Positions 22,986 to 34,727 of a DNA stretch of 64,000 bases are shown in pieces. The translations under genes and the position numbers were made by a program. The DNA is from Gracilaria gracilis. Its lineage: Eukaryota; Rhodophyta; Florideophyceae; Gracilariales; Gracilariaceae. The notes under the pieces were generated by a model. The model was not told the origin of the DNA. It was given only the letters and a program-made list of their open reading frames with translations, and ran no database searches. Location of the stretch: the NCBI GenBank assembly GCA_030374805.1, contig JARGSG010000049.1, positions 1 through 64,000 of the forward strand. Direction: 5' to 3'. Each line of letters opens with the position of its first letter. The first letter of the stretch is position 1.

Positions 22986-25900
22986 GCTTTTCTAGTTTTA
23001 GTAAGTAGATCAGCTACATCGCTTGCAAAAGTGTGAGGCGTGGGCCAGAGGCGCCAGCGTTACGATCTTGCGAAACGAATTGGCTGAAAAATCTTAATTC
23101 AACGCCGATGTTACGACCATGGGGCGGCTTAGTGCATCGTATCAAGCGATCTCCCAGAATCTTTAACATGCAGCCAATCAAAAAGCGAAAAAGAAAAACA
23201 ACCAACCGCTCGAGAGCTCTTTCAGGCACACTCATTGCCTTTATTCCGTTACTGAAACATACCGATTCGTATTCAACGCAAACGCAGAAAGTTTTGGGGG
23301 GTCAACCAAAGTCTTAGCGACTTCTAATTGTGCTCATGCTATCGTGAATCACGAGCAACACTTCATTCATTGCTTGCATAGCTTCATGCTTATCTCTCTC
23401 AGTTCAATGAAGAACAACAGAATGAAGAGCAGGAAGCGCATCTCAATGGGTGTGCATTCGAAGCAGCTAAAAAACTGGGCATCGTTCTACGCTTTATAAC
23501 GGAGGAGAACTATTTGGATTCAATTTTATCTTAAGGTCCTGGTAGGTCGTCATGTTACACCGTTTTCCGTGAGGCATTAATTTTGTGTGGTCTATTTCTC
23601 AGGTTTGAGGGTCTCACTTCGAAAATAAAGTACTTGCATACAAACAAAGAACCACCGAGCTCGCCATCTATCGTCGTAGCTTCAATTTACTGCCTGGGTG
23701 TGTTGGTGCTCTACGAGGGATGTTTATATATCTGCATAAGACTCTTAAGGAGCTCAAAAACTCGGCCGATCTTCGCACGCAAGGGCGGATTCGGCGTTCT
23801 CGTTTAGTACCTCTTGGACAAAAAATACGGTTTCATCGCTTCGTATGCGGTTTGTGTTGGATCTGCTGGGGATAGTTTAGCTCTGGCCCATTCAAATATA
23901 GGACGATTTCTGGAAAGGGAATGTTTCCCCAGTGGGTTGTGGATAGCGGAGGATGAGGCTTACATGTATACGAGATTTACTATCACTCCAATACCACGAT
24001 CGATGACGTATCGCTTTCAAGATGGGTGCAATTTCTGCTTTTTCGCATCGAGATCATGTGAGACATGCTTTTGGTCGCTTTAAGATTTGCTAAAGAATAG
24101 TGTGGGGACTTCTACGGCTTATTCACTAGACGTCTTTGGAAATTGTTAACACAGCCATGAGGCTGGGGAATCTGTGCATTAACTCTGGCGATGCGTCACA
24201 CGTTCATAACCAAACAGGTGCACAAAGCCGTCACGGATCTGTCCAACCACCTACAGCAATGCGGGCCTAAAGTCGCGCAAGAGAGCAAATTGTACCCAGC
24301 TCACCTCAATCAGGCTCATCAGGAGATAACGCCTTTTGAATATGGAAAGGTCCAATATAAGTTAAAGCCTGTCAAACCTTCACTAGCACGCGCTGTACCA
24401 CTTTATACTGGCATTTCCCTTCGTAGTTCCAAAATGTAAGTGATTAAACTGCCCCGTTTCACCGTATGAAATATTGCAATTTAAATGCTGGCTGTTACTC
24501 GCAGAACACCAGTTTGCTGCGCAATACGAAAATGCTCTCAAACGGTAGCGGACCAAGTTCTATTCATGAGTACACGCATGTCGGCGACACTGGCCGTAGA
24601 TTCTATTCCTACTTGAACCATGCTGATAAAATGATCACAGAACCTGCCCGGATGACACCATAATAAACATGTGCTTTTGGAGGGAACCGTAAATGGAATG
24701 CTCCAATATCAATATCGCTCAATAAAAGTTGCCAGTCGCGAATGCAATGTTGATACTTACACGTGGAAAACATGTTTCTTGTGGATCAAGAGGGAGATAT
24801 TCTGAGAGACACGGCTTTTTTCCATATGACCTCTTAATCATATGATATTTGCAAGACATTTGCTTCCTACTTGAACCATACGAATTTTGTGGTGGCAGAA
24901 AGTAAAAGGATCACACCAAGTGTAACAAGGTACTTTGACGGAAACTGTAATCGAAAAGGTTCTATTTTCTATACTCTCGATGATATTACCAATCGCGAGG
25001 TAAATAGTAGTCGTGACACGTGGAGAACTAGTTTGCTGTTGAGCACCTGGTCATTATCGTAGGTTGCAGGGCCAAATTAACGTTGCTGCATCACACTATT
25101 ACCACGCAATTACGACTATCTTTGCAAGAGCTCATGTGGCAAGCCTTTCACGGCTAATATAAAACTTCTGATAGCATATCCTGAGCTTGCTTTTCATCGC
25201 TAAACACTTGAATCATGTGCGCAATACCCAGTATGAACATACCATTTCTCTTATAGCTACAGACCTCATAGCCATGGGCTACTACGTAAAGTTTTTCAAA
25301 ACCTTTTCCATATTTTATGTCTTTTCCATTTCCATTTGATGAGCGGAGCAAAGCAATTAAATATACTAGATGGTGCAGCCACTTTGTCGTGAAATGAAGG
25401 TGATGTCCATTTTAGGACAACGTAGCTGCGCCAGATCATCTCCATTTCACTACGAAGATCCTAACTTCGACGTTGAAGAATGCCAGACTCTCATCCAACT
25501 TTGAACTCCAGTGATGATGACGACGCCGTCCAACAATCCTGACATCATCTCGTCTTTGCTGTGTTCCTTATCACTCACTATTTCCAGCAAGCGAAATGAC
25601 CACGAACTTCTACCAACTACCCAGCTGTTAAGGAGAAATTTGAAACCATCACCAGCGTCTATTCTGATGCTGACTGTTACGGCTCTTTTCGCATTGGCCG
25701 CAACAGATTCAATACATTGTATCACACGCTGTTGAAAAGTTCTCAAATTGCAGTATGGTTGTAGTATAGTGGGCCCGAGTTGGTGCATAGTGTATCCGAT
25801 CGGCCGTTCACGTACAAAGGGGTAGTGCACGATGGGCTGGTGCAGTGGCACCGCCACGTGTACTATTTGGTAATCAAGTGCCAGACGGGTTGGCAAAGCG

Positions 25901-26363
25901 TACAAGTTGGCCACGTGTACGGACTTGATAGTGACAGTGCATATTAGACCGATCGTACAGTAGTTAGTAATGGGGCCCAGACCCGATATTTAGTTGTAGT
26001 TCTGATCTCCCGAGGCCCCAATCGTGAAGGACAAGCATCTTCTGCCGAACGTCTTCTTCGTTAGTTTGCACTCACGATATACCGCACGGCTGCCTCTTTA
26101 TTGGGTTTCTCAGACCGTTCGTACCCGTCCGCACGTTCCTGTACGTGCCTGGTGATACCAATCGTCCACTCTCCCCTCGGCCGCCCGGTGCTTCCGCCCC
26201 TTCTCTCCGTTCGGATTCATTACAGTCACAAGACTGTACGCTGCCGCCGCTCCCGTCTCAAGACCGCTTCGGACTCTCTCATTTTTGTGCATTATACCAC
26301 AATGGTCTCCGTTGGATCCGAATCAATTCAAGCAATAATAAGAGTAGAATTGGATAACGGATC
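22986..26363. other. Stretch without a supported gene
   Basis: Frames here are short and change composition abruptly. A 154-codon minus frame at 25450-25914 has no recognisable motif and no supporting paralogue. 24190-25060 shows a few repeated words (CTACTTGAACCAT twice) but no clear unit. No RNA gene, LTR or terminal repeat could be defined. Confidence 0.4.
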
Positions 26364-27115
26364 ATGGCAGGGGCGAGCGTTCATGATGTCATGTTGGCTT
26401 ATAATGTAAGCAATTCAAGTATTAAAAATTGCTCTAAAGCATTTTTTGCGGCCGTTACCGAAACCATGACACTCCCTGGACTTCCTATCAAACAAAAAAA
26501 GAACTTGAAAAGCTCCGTTTGGGGTTCAAAACCTCTCGAAAAGTTCGGAATACTTTTCCAGGATGCGTTGGGGCTTTGGATGGCATTTCCATGAGGATTA
26601 AGAAACCGCGATGGTTTTAGAACCAGGCGGGTTCTTTTCTGTAGGAAAGGATTCTACTCTATCCCTGTTCAGGCGTTGGTCGACTCGATGTATTGGTTTT
26701 TGGACTTCTTTGCTGTAGCGATGAGTTCAACTAATGATTCGTTAGTGTACGAAATGTCTCCGCTCGCCCGGTTGCTCACTGCAGAAATGCTTTTTCTAGG
26801 ATACTAAATTGTTGGAGATAACGCGTATTTGCTCTCAAAGTCTTTGTTGGTACCGTTTCTCGGGAAGAACCTTTCGAGTTCTAAGAGTGCTACTAATTTT
26901 TTTCTATCATCTATTCGAATTCACGTCGAGCAGGCTCTTGGTATCTTGAAACGAAGATGGCGTGTTTTGTACCACGCGGAACGGAATTATGGTCTTCACG
27001 ATTGTGTTCCTATTATAGCAGTAGGTATGATACTTCATAATTTTTGTATAAATTGTGAGGGTATACTGGAGTATATCTACGAGGAGAAGGAGCCGGCACA
27101 GATCAGGAGTGAATA
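26364..27115 (+). pseudogene. PIF/Harbinger-type transposase relic
   Basis: DDE transposase of the Harbinger (DDE_Tnp_4) group. Visible in order: helical region (SSIKNCSKAFFAAVTETM, LPGLPI) near 26410-26490; first catalytic block GALD-GIS read across a frame change near 26575; KKPRW; GFYSIPVQALVDSMYWFLDF near 26650; second block GDNAYLLS near 26820; third block RIHVEQALGILKRRWRVL near 26920 with the catalytic Glu; final LHNFCIN near 27040. All three acidic residues are preserved, but there are stops (TAG near 26620, TAA near 26807) and at least one frameshift. No companion MYB gene seen; termini not found. Confidence 0.8.
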
Positions 27116-27651
27116 ACAGGCTCGGCAATCGCGAGTGAAGGCACAGTCTGTTTCTAACTAAAAGAGCCGCCTAGGTTTGGACATGGAGTTTATTCGTAAT
27201 TTGATGCTTGATATAGCAACGGAAAAAGGACTTTTACGTCCTCCCTCTAATTTTTGATGGCTCTGAGAAGCGAAGGGAAGAAGTCTAGAAAAGGAATTAT
27301 GTAGTGGGATGTAGTGAAATAAAGAATGTCTTATTTGTTAATGTACAAGCCAAACCCTGGGCGGAGGCGAAAAAGCAAAGATACACACTGCTACTTAACT
27401 GCGAGTGCAGCGAAGAATTTTACACCTTCTGGGACTGGTTCAAGGGCAGCGAAAGATTTGCAACGAACGTTTAAAAAAGAACAAAAGTCTCACGGAGCAC
27501 TCCGTGTGTATCTTGTAGACAAGAAAACAAGAAAGCCTGTATATTTCTTCACCAATTCAAAATTCATCTTTGCCATCCAGTACACCTTTTGCTTTTGAAA
27601 CCAATTTCGGTACGCCGCATGTACTACGCAGAAGACCCTCCATCGTCGGTA
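27116..27651. other. Stretch without a supported gene
   Basis: Contains a 90-codon plus frame (27326-27598), basic, with no recognisable domain. Ends at the terminal sequence of the large transposon (27652). Confidence 0.4.
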
Positions 27652-28137
27652 TTATCGGAATGCTAGTTTTTGTGTCAAAAATGACCGAATTCAAATGATC
27701 AAAAAACCGGTGAATTTATCCAAATTTAGACGTGCTTAATTTCCGAAAATATTTCCACATTTCCACTTGTGCTAGTTTGTGTGAAAAGGGTCATTCATGA
27801 TTATTTCCATCATTTCTAGTTTGGATGGAAGACAAATTAGCATGGTAACTCCGTTCATACTAGTTTCCCAACCCAAAGTAAGTGTGTAAATGGCATATAT
27901 TTAGGACTTAACGGAGGCTAATAGGGATATATACCCTCAAATAGGGACATATATAAATAGATAGCTGCTTATGGAATACGATTAGAAGAATACAAACCAT
28001 TCGAATAGGAACTCTTTATAGAGATTCAGCACATCTATTCAACAACTCTCATATCGGATATCGGCCGTTTATTCTCTCACTTTTGAAACACCTTCGCATC
28101 ACGTGCCACCTCCCCCCTTCACTCCGTCCCACTTTCC
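27652..28137. mobile_element. Terminal region of large transposon, copy 2 (left end)
   Basis: Begins with the reverse complement of the terminal sequence, TTATCGGAATGCTAGTTT (27652-27669), matching 8231-8249 and 11525-11543. Inverted CAAACTAGCA-like motifs recur near 27772 and 27820. The rest matches the copy 1 end in inverse orientation up to the transposase gene. Copies 1 and 2 are thus inverted relative to each other, about 19 kb apart. Confidence 0.7.
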
Positions 28138-28206
28138 GTGCGCCATATTACGCTCCCCACCACTACGTACCCCCCTTTCCCGCAACACCCCACACCGCTC
28201 CTCGCC

Positions 28207-31200
28207 ATGCCTAATTTATGCTTTGAAGGCTGCTCCTTCTTCGTTCCCACCATCCCCGCAATTCAAAGGCACCAAAGAAGATGCCCCGACCGTCTCACCG
28301 CCAACAAGCGTTTCCTCTCCCCCGGCGGCAACGTCCCTCACTTCCCCCCACGCACAAAGCATCACAAGTCCACACCCCAACTCCCACCACTACCCCCTCC
28401 TCCTCTCTCCACTCGCCCTTCCGATAACGTCCCCATCGCCGACGACGACTCCTACCACCAGAAACAGCTGTCCCTCTCCGTCCACACCCAAGACGCCTAC
28501 CATATCGTAGGCACCCCCGTCTGCTCCCTCTCCCCCTGCCCACCTGCTCCACCGCCCCCCTCCTTCCCTATCCTCAGCAACCCCCACCTCGAACGATTGG
28601 TCCTCTACATCTCTTTCATCGCTTCCACCCTCGGCACCCGCAAGGCAGACGAACTCATCTCTCTCCTCACGACCCCTACTTCTCCAAGTCGGCCTTCCAC
28701 AACGCCGTCCTTTCCGCCTCCCAGTGTCTCCAACTTCAAACAGACCTCTTCCAACACCGAGTCACCAACATCGGTTTCACTCCCACCACCCTCCACAACC
28801 CACAGCACCTCTTCACAGCCACCCTACTTCGAAAGGATGCACTCCAAGTCCTTAAACGACAACTCGCACTGGACACTCCGACAACACCTTCTTCCACCAC
28901 GTCCCCCACACAACCTCCTCCGGCTCTCCCGCTTTCGCTCACCCCATGGCTTCCTCCCTCGCAAAAGAAGCTGTCCCAACCCTCAAGCATGCAATCATGC
29001 ATTCTCCCAAAAACGCCTTCATCTGGCACACCCCTGAGAACACCGGTGTCGACTTTTTCATCGGCTTCGTCCAAGTATATTCCGACAAGTCCTCCACCTC
29101 CCTCAAATCCTCTTCCATCGCCTCCTACCCCCTTCACATCACCCTCCTCAACTTCTCCGACTCGTTCCGTCGCCAATGTATCACCGACCACCTCACCCTT
29201 CTCGGATACCTTCCAACCTCTTTCAATCTCGCCACCCCCTCTCAAGACCCCGATACCATCCTCAAAACCTCATCAAGCATCTCCCGCTCTACCAAAATTT
29301 GCAACTGATCTAGCGTGCCATCTCCAACCTCCTCGACCCTCTTCTCCTCTCCGGCCTCACCGGCCTTCCCTTCCGTGACGCTAATGGCGTGCTCTGCCAT
29401 TGCCACCCAATCATCGCCAGCTACTGCGCAGACATCCCAGAAGCAAAGCACAATCTCGCCATCTCCCACGGCACTCGCCCCCAGCACCCATGCCACCGAT
29501 GTACCATCCCACGCTCCGAACTCCACCTACACATTCCATCCCCTCCTCTTCGATCCCAGACCCAGACTCTCGCTGCCAGCAAATCACACTCTACCCTCCT
29601 CCAAGATGCTGAAAAAGGCCTCCTCACGAGAAAGCCCAGAATCGCCCGAAACACCAAGGAAAAGGCCTTTCAAGCACCCCACTCCCTTTCCCTCGCAAAA
29701 TACTCCTCCCTCTCCACATCATACCCTCTCATCCACATCACCGCTCTCCTCTCCCCTTACAACATCTTCCCTTTCGACCCACTCTATAACTTCCACCTCG
29801 GCATCTCCAAGCTCATCAAGCTCGCAGCCATCGAGAGACTCAAGTCAGAATCACTCTTCATAACCCCGCGTTCCTCCCAGTCCCGTCGTCCCTTCAACTT
29901 CGTCTGCTCTTCCATCCAGAAAAACGCGAACATCATCCTCGTCGCCATCGAAAAGCACTCCCCAGCCACAGGACTCCATATCGACTTTCCCTCCTCCGAC
30001 AACGATCAGACTCTTAACGGTATCTTCACCTCCGACGGCCTACGTAGTATGCTCGAAGCAGAAGACTACCGCTCACTCGACATGGTCTTTCCCTTCATTG
30101 GAGCCTTCTTCGACTGCTGCTGTGACCAGGTCGATGCAGCTCCCATCACTTCCGTTTTCACCAAGTAGTCCGATCTTCTCCTCTTCTCCATGAGATACAA
30201 CGCCTCCGCGGAATGGACCGACTCCCGCCTCATCGAAATCCAATTCCAAATCCGCTCCTTCAAGCGCACAGGCATACTCGTCCTCGGCCCCCACCACACT
30301 TCCAGCCTTGGCATCCTCAAGTTCCATCTCCTCGACCACATCGTTTGGAACATTCGCCATTTTGGAGGCCTCCACTTCAACGATGCCGGCATATTCGAAC
30401 ACGCCCACTCTCTTTTCAAGTCACACTACTCCAAAATCTCAAAGCGCAGGTCCAGCGCATATGAACAAACCATTCGCGCCATCCATCACTCCCACGCCAC
30501 CAAAGATTGGAACCCCCTTTCCACCAACCCCTCCATCACCTCCTTCTCTCCTGCCATCGCCTCCCCCTTCCAATCCCGCAAACCCGGTTCGGTCCGTGAT
30601 GGAAAACTCATCTCATTTGCTGATCTCATCACCGCCCACAAATTCCTCCACTCTAATCCTCATTTCTATCCCAATTCTCTACAAGATCTCTTCCCCACCG
30701 ACACTCTCTCCATCCTCCAACCGATTGGAAAACACGCACTCCTTTCATTCATCATTCTTTCTCGCGAAGCCCTAGAACTCGCAGAGAACTCCCCCACTTT
30801 CCGTCCCACCCGAATCACCGTAGTCAACTACGCTTACTTCGCCGGCGGTTCCGTCCCACCCGAATCACCGTAGTCAACTACGCTTACTTCGCCGGCGGTT
30901 ATGTCCCATCACTCGACCACTACATTGAAGAACGGAACGAGCTCGCGCTCCAGGATCCTCCAGTCCCTCTCATCCAACGAATTTTTGCCGCCCCATCCTT
31001 TGTTCCTTCAAAATCCCCAAAGTTCTTTCACGTCCTTGTCGTAGGCACCAGTTCCTCCAACTCCACCCCCATCGTCTGGTTCTGCAAACTCATCTCCTTT
31101 CTTCGCTTCACCCATCTTTCTTCCACTCCATTTTCCAAAAAGTTCGCGTTCGTACAGTTCATGTACCTCGTCCCACCAAGCGACGAAGTCGATGTCACCC

Positions 31201-31260
31201 TTAACTGCGTATGCCTCCGGTGGGCAACAGACGACGAACATAACCAAACCGCCCATCCAG
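28207..31260 (+). pseudogene. ORF D: Plavaka/Tnp2-like transposase (copy 2, broken)
   Basis: Same protein as 7699-4749. ATG 28207 gives an N-terminal finger (CFEGCSF...IQRHQRRC). Then YSDKSS near 29080, HPCHRCTIPRSEL near 29490, FPFDPLYNFHLGISKLIK at about 29770-29825 (second catalytic Asp kept here) and GGLHFNDAGIFEHAHSLFK near 30370. The C-terminus ends near 31250 (CLRWATDDEHN). Lesions: frame changes near 28665 and 29305, a TAG at 30166-30168 where copy 1 has Tyr, and a 50-bp duplication at 30801-30900. Copies 1 and 2 have different lesions, so they decayed independently. Confidence 0.75.
30801..30900. repeat. Perfect 50-bp tandem duplication in transposase copy 2
   Basis: 30801-30850 and 30851-30900 are identical 50-base units (starting CCGTCCCACCCGAATCACCG). 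Copy 1 has a single unit. Because 50 is not a multiple of three it shifts the transposase frame. Perfect identity suggests a recent event or an assembly artefact. Confidence 0.95.
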
Positions 31261-31499
31261 TTCCCATCTCCACCCACTCCACATCCGAAAACCTTGCTCC
31301 ATGGTTTGGACTCATCCCCTTCTCTTCTATCCTTGGCTCCGTTGATGTTCTCCGCCAGACCTACCCCGCACCCCCTTCAATTTCCGCCTCCACTGGAGTT
31401 ACCATAGATTCTACCTCAACAGATTCTAGCGGGACCCTACCTCCAGGCCCTATCTCCCACCCCCCGCATAGCACTCATTCCATAGGATTCTCATAAACC

Positions 31500-33667
31500 T
31501 ATCACTACTACCCTCTTCCACACGAAATATTGGAGATAGGTATGGGATGAAGAAGATATACCACCTCTTCTTCATCCCACAGCTATCTCCACTCCTCCCA
31601 CTCTTATTCACCCTACCCTCTCCCCTCTCCTCCTTCTGCCCCATCCGTACCCTCTTTCCTCTCCTCCTTCTGCCCCATCCCTACCCTCTCCACTCCCCTC
31701 CTTCTGCCCCATCTCTACGCTCTCCCCGTTGCCCAACCAAACGACTGAAATTGGGCTCCTCCGGTCGGCACGCCGCTATGTAGCAATCCAGAACCGCTCC
31801 AAGTCTCCACGTAAAATTCGCGATAAAGTATTCCTCCCTCCCCGCTAGATATACCTTCTCCCTCGATGGAATCCACAGCCCAACTGTCGCAATTCTCTCC
31901 GAATTTCCGGACACACACCTCGGATCCCCCTCTAAAAACCCCATGGTTCTCGAATTCTTCGAGGTGCTCGTCCCTCACCAATTCCCATCCCACCTTCAAT
32001 ATACCCTCCACCGCCCTCGGTAGATACCTCCCATACAATGTAGAAAACAAGAGCTGCCTTTGTCTTCCACGTCCCACACCCTCGTTTATCGTTTTCACAA
32101 GACACCCAATCCACGAATCAAGTCTGGCGAGGTGCATTAAGGGTCCCATCTACGTAATGCTTTTCCCCATTACATTTGGTCTCCACTGCGTATCCCATGT
32201 ACTCCTCCAACACTGCCACGGCCATTCCGTTCTTGAAATACTTGTCTTAATCATCACAGCTCTACTGTGGAGCATGCAAAGTTCACCCAAAGTACGCAAA
32301 ATCTTCAAAATGGCTCATTCTCCACGCACACAACTAGTTCATCCCATCTTCTTCACTTCCCATAAGCTTCTCGCGAGCCTCTTCCATCTGCTTCTTCAAC
32401 TCCTCACCAAGTTCCGTCCCCTCGATAGGCTCCGCTCGCTTCGAAATCAAATCATATCCCAGTAAAGAGGATAATCTGTCCCGAGCAGCCCGCTTTTGCA
32501 CCCCAATCACATCGCTTATCGTCTGCTTCAGCCGCTGCTTCAGACACTTGTCCGAGCTTACAATTTCCACGCATTCTTGTTTCCTCCCCACTTCCCTTAT
32601 CGTCTTCCACGTCTCTCCCATTATTTCTGTCTCAACCACATACTTCAAGAACACATCACTTCCGCCTTCTGTCGATGGTGTGTACGCCCTCATCTCAAAG
32701 GCAACCTGAATTTGCCGCCTAGGCACTATCTCCTTCTCTCCAACTACAAACATGCTCCCTTTCTACTTTCTCCCACCGTCTTACTCCTGTTCTTACAGCT
32801 CCTACCAACGTTTTCCGTGTCGAAACAAAGTTCAGACGGCTCGAACTTCACATAATGAAGAATCCTATCATATACAGCCCTTGCGAATCCATAAAAACAT
32901 TCATCCACTCCAATTTCATACTTTCAGCGCACTCTCACCTTTTTTCCTCCACCACCCCGCTTCTTGCCAACGCTTTCCTTCTCTGGCTCTCTATTTGACG
33001 TCACAACAACCAAACTCTCCACTCCTCACGTCCCCACCGGCTCACCACACCTCACTCTCTACCTTTCTCCTTCCACCTCTTCGGGTACCCCAGCCTTAAG
33101 CACTTTATCACTGTTAGTTCCCTTTCTTTCTCGAAGACCTCCACTACCTAATATGGTACTACTCCTTGCTATCGTGCGTCCCTCGACACCCGTACGAAGC
33201 TCTTTACCCCTCACTATCATATCCCCGCTATCGCTCTCCTCTAAAGCTTGCGCAGTCTCTGCGCTACTTCGACGACCATCATTCTTCCGACCACCCCACG
33301 GAACCATCTTCTCCTTACCTCGCTGCGCTCCTATGCTTTTCTTGGGAGTAACTTCTTCATCTCGTGCGTTCGCAATAGGTTTCGTCACCGCAATACTTAC
33401 CGTTCGCTCCGTTCTCTCCGTTCTCTCCGTTCGCTCCGTTCGCTCCGATGTTCCGCCCTCGACTCTCCTCGCCACACCGTCACTCCTCGCCACACCGTCA
33501 CTCCTCGCCGCACCCTTCCTCCCTTTCCCACGTAAACCACTCCGAGGCGCAGGCGTACTACGAGCGGTGCGAACTTCGCCACCTACCGTTTCGCCACCCA
33601 CTCGACTCTTTGACGGGCGACCGCTAACCTCCTTTGCATTCACACTCCTCGTCTTACGTTTCGCCAT
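31500..33667 (-). pseudogene. ORF C, copy 2 (unknown transposon protein, broken)
   Basis: Paralogue of 1799-4558 in inverse orientation. It starts at ATG 33667 (MAKRKTRSV), open to 33059 (about 202 codons from that start), then broken. Matching blocks lie at 32753-32334 (FVVGEKEIVPR, ISDVIGVQKRAARDRL) and 32149-31715 (LLFSTLYGRYLPRA). The N-terminal tail contains a tandem R-T-E repeat encoded by 9-bp units at about 33400-33450, and a duplicated D-G-V-A-R-S unit, both expanded relative to copy 1. The region upstream (33668-33800) matches copy 1, but then similarity ends and no methyltransferase gene follows. Confidence 0.65.
33398..33512. repeat. In-frame minisatellites in ORF C copy 2
   Basis: Two adjacent repeats: about five 9-bp units CGTTC[TG]CTC at 33400-33445, encoding repeated R-T-E on the minus strand, and about two and a half 18-bp units CACTCCTCGCCACACCGT at 33465-33512. 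Units are multiples of three and keep the frame. Confidence 0.8.
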
Positions 33668-33819
33668 GTACAATCCGAACGGTTCCCCGCCGTTGACGCT
33701 GGGCTCACGACGTGTTAGCCGCTGATCGTAATCGAAGGTCACTGGAATCGGAACTGCTTTGATCTCGATGTTTTTGGCGCTCGCCGTGATCGAACGTCAC
33801 CGATCGAACCCTGTGACCA

Positions 33820-34640
33820 TAGTGGTAGTCCAAAATACGGCCAAAATATGGCCGTAATTAGCCCAAAAAGGCCTTAATGTTTGGGACAAAAATAGGACTA
33901 AGAAAGATCCAAATGATGTCCCATTTGTGCCTTTTATAGTATGCCCAAAAGAGGTCGACTAACAGAGGTCTCATTTGGCACGAAGAAAGTCCGAAATATG
34001 TGGCTACAAATAAGACGATTTGTGAGCCAAAGACTACCAGAGAAGGACTATATATGTTCTGAATCAGCACGATAGTCGCAAACAGATCATATATATCTCT
34101 AACGTAGAACAGATTTCTAACCATAGATGTACGTAGTGGTGCCGAAATGGGTGCGAATGTCATTGTACGACCCTAGTCCCAAACCTAGCCGAGTAGTGGC
34201 CCATAGTTATGCACAATATATGTTCTATTTGTGCCTAACAAAGTGCCGAATATAGACTACAAAACTGTTGATATATAGACGATAGATGTAACATTCGGCT
34301 TTTGTAAGGCACCATCTCGGTAACAACGCGGCACCAACGCGAACCATGAGTTCATGCTTGACAGAGAACAAAACGGCAGTAATCGTTTACGCGGAACTAA
34401 CCTCAATAAGTGTATCTTCGAAAGATATGCTTACATGCAAGCTCGTAATCCTCCTGTCTAATTAAAGGAGGATATACGCCAATGCTGGAGACCTTCAGCG
34501 ACGATGCTTGCTGCTCAGCAAAGAAGATACATAGTTTAGCATAGGAGATGGCCCATCGGAGCGCAATTCTTTTCCAAGAGTAAGTATATTGGGCACTCAA
34601 AGAGAACGATGGTAGGATAATACGTACTGGAGATCATAGA
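33820..34640. other. Element boundary with GGCCATAT palindrome; otherwise nothing recognised
   Basis: At 33835-33862 there is a palindromic block ATACGGCC...TATGGCCGTAAT where similarity with copy 1 has just ended. A similar TTACGGCCATATTTA block lies at 51010-51026, at the edge of copy 3. The remainder to 34640 is AT-rich with no convincing frame. Confidence 0.4.
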
Positions 34641-34727
34641 ATATGAATGTCATGGGATCTGTCGTCAACTGCGATCCCTTGAGAAAGAGACTCACGCTCT
34701 GGAATTATGTGAACGGGGAGGACGAAA

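Noticed and set aside
25450-25914. 154-codon minus-strand frame
   Set aside because: Open but with no recognisable motif, no paralogue and a mixed composition; could not be distinguished from chance.
27326-27598. 90-codon basic frame
   Set aside because: No motif, homologue or conserved context; left as unassigned sequence.
28295-29526. Minus-strand frames of up to 169 codons
   Set aside because: Gly/Glu/Arg-rich mirror frames of the Pro/Ser-rich plus-strand transposase; the plus frame carries the motifs and is conserved in copy 1.
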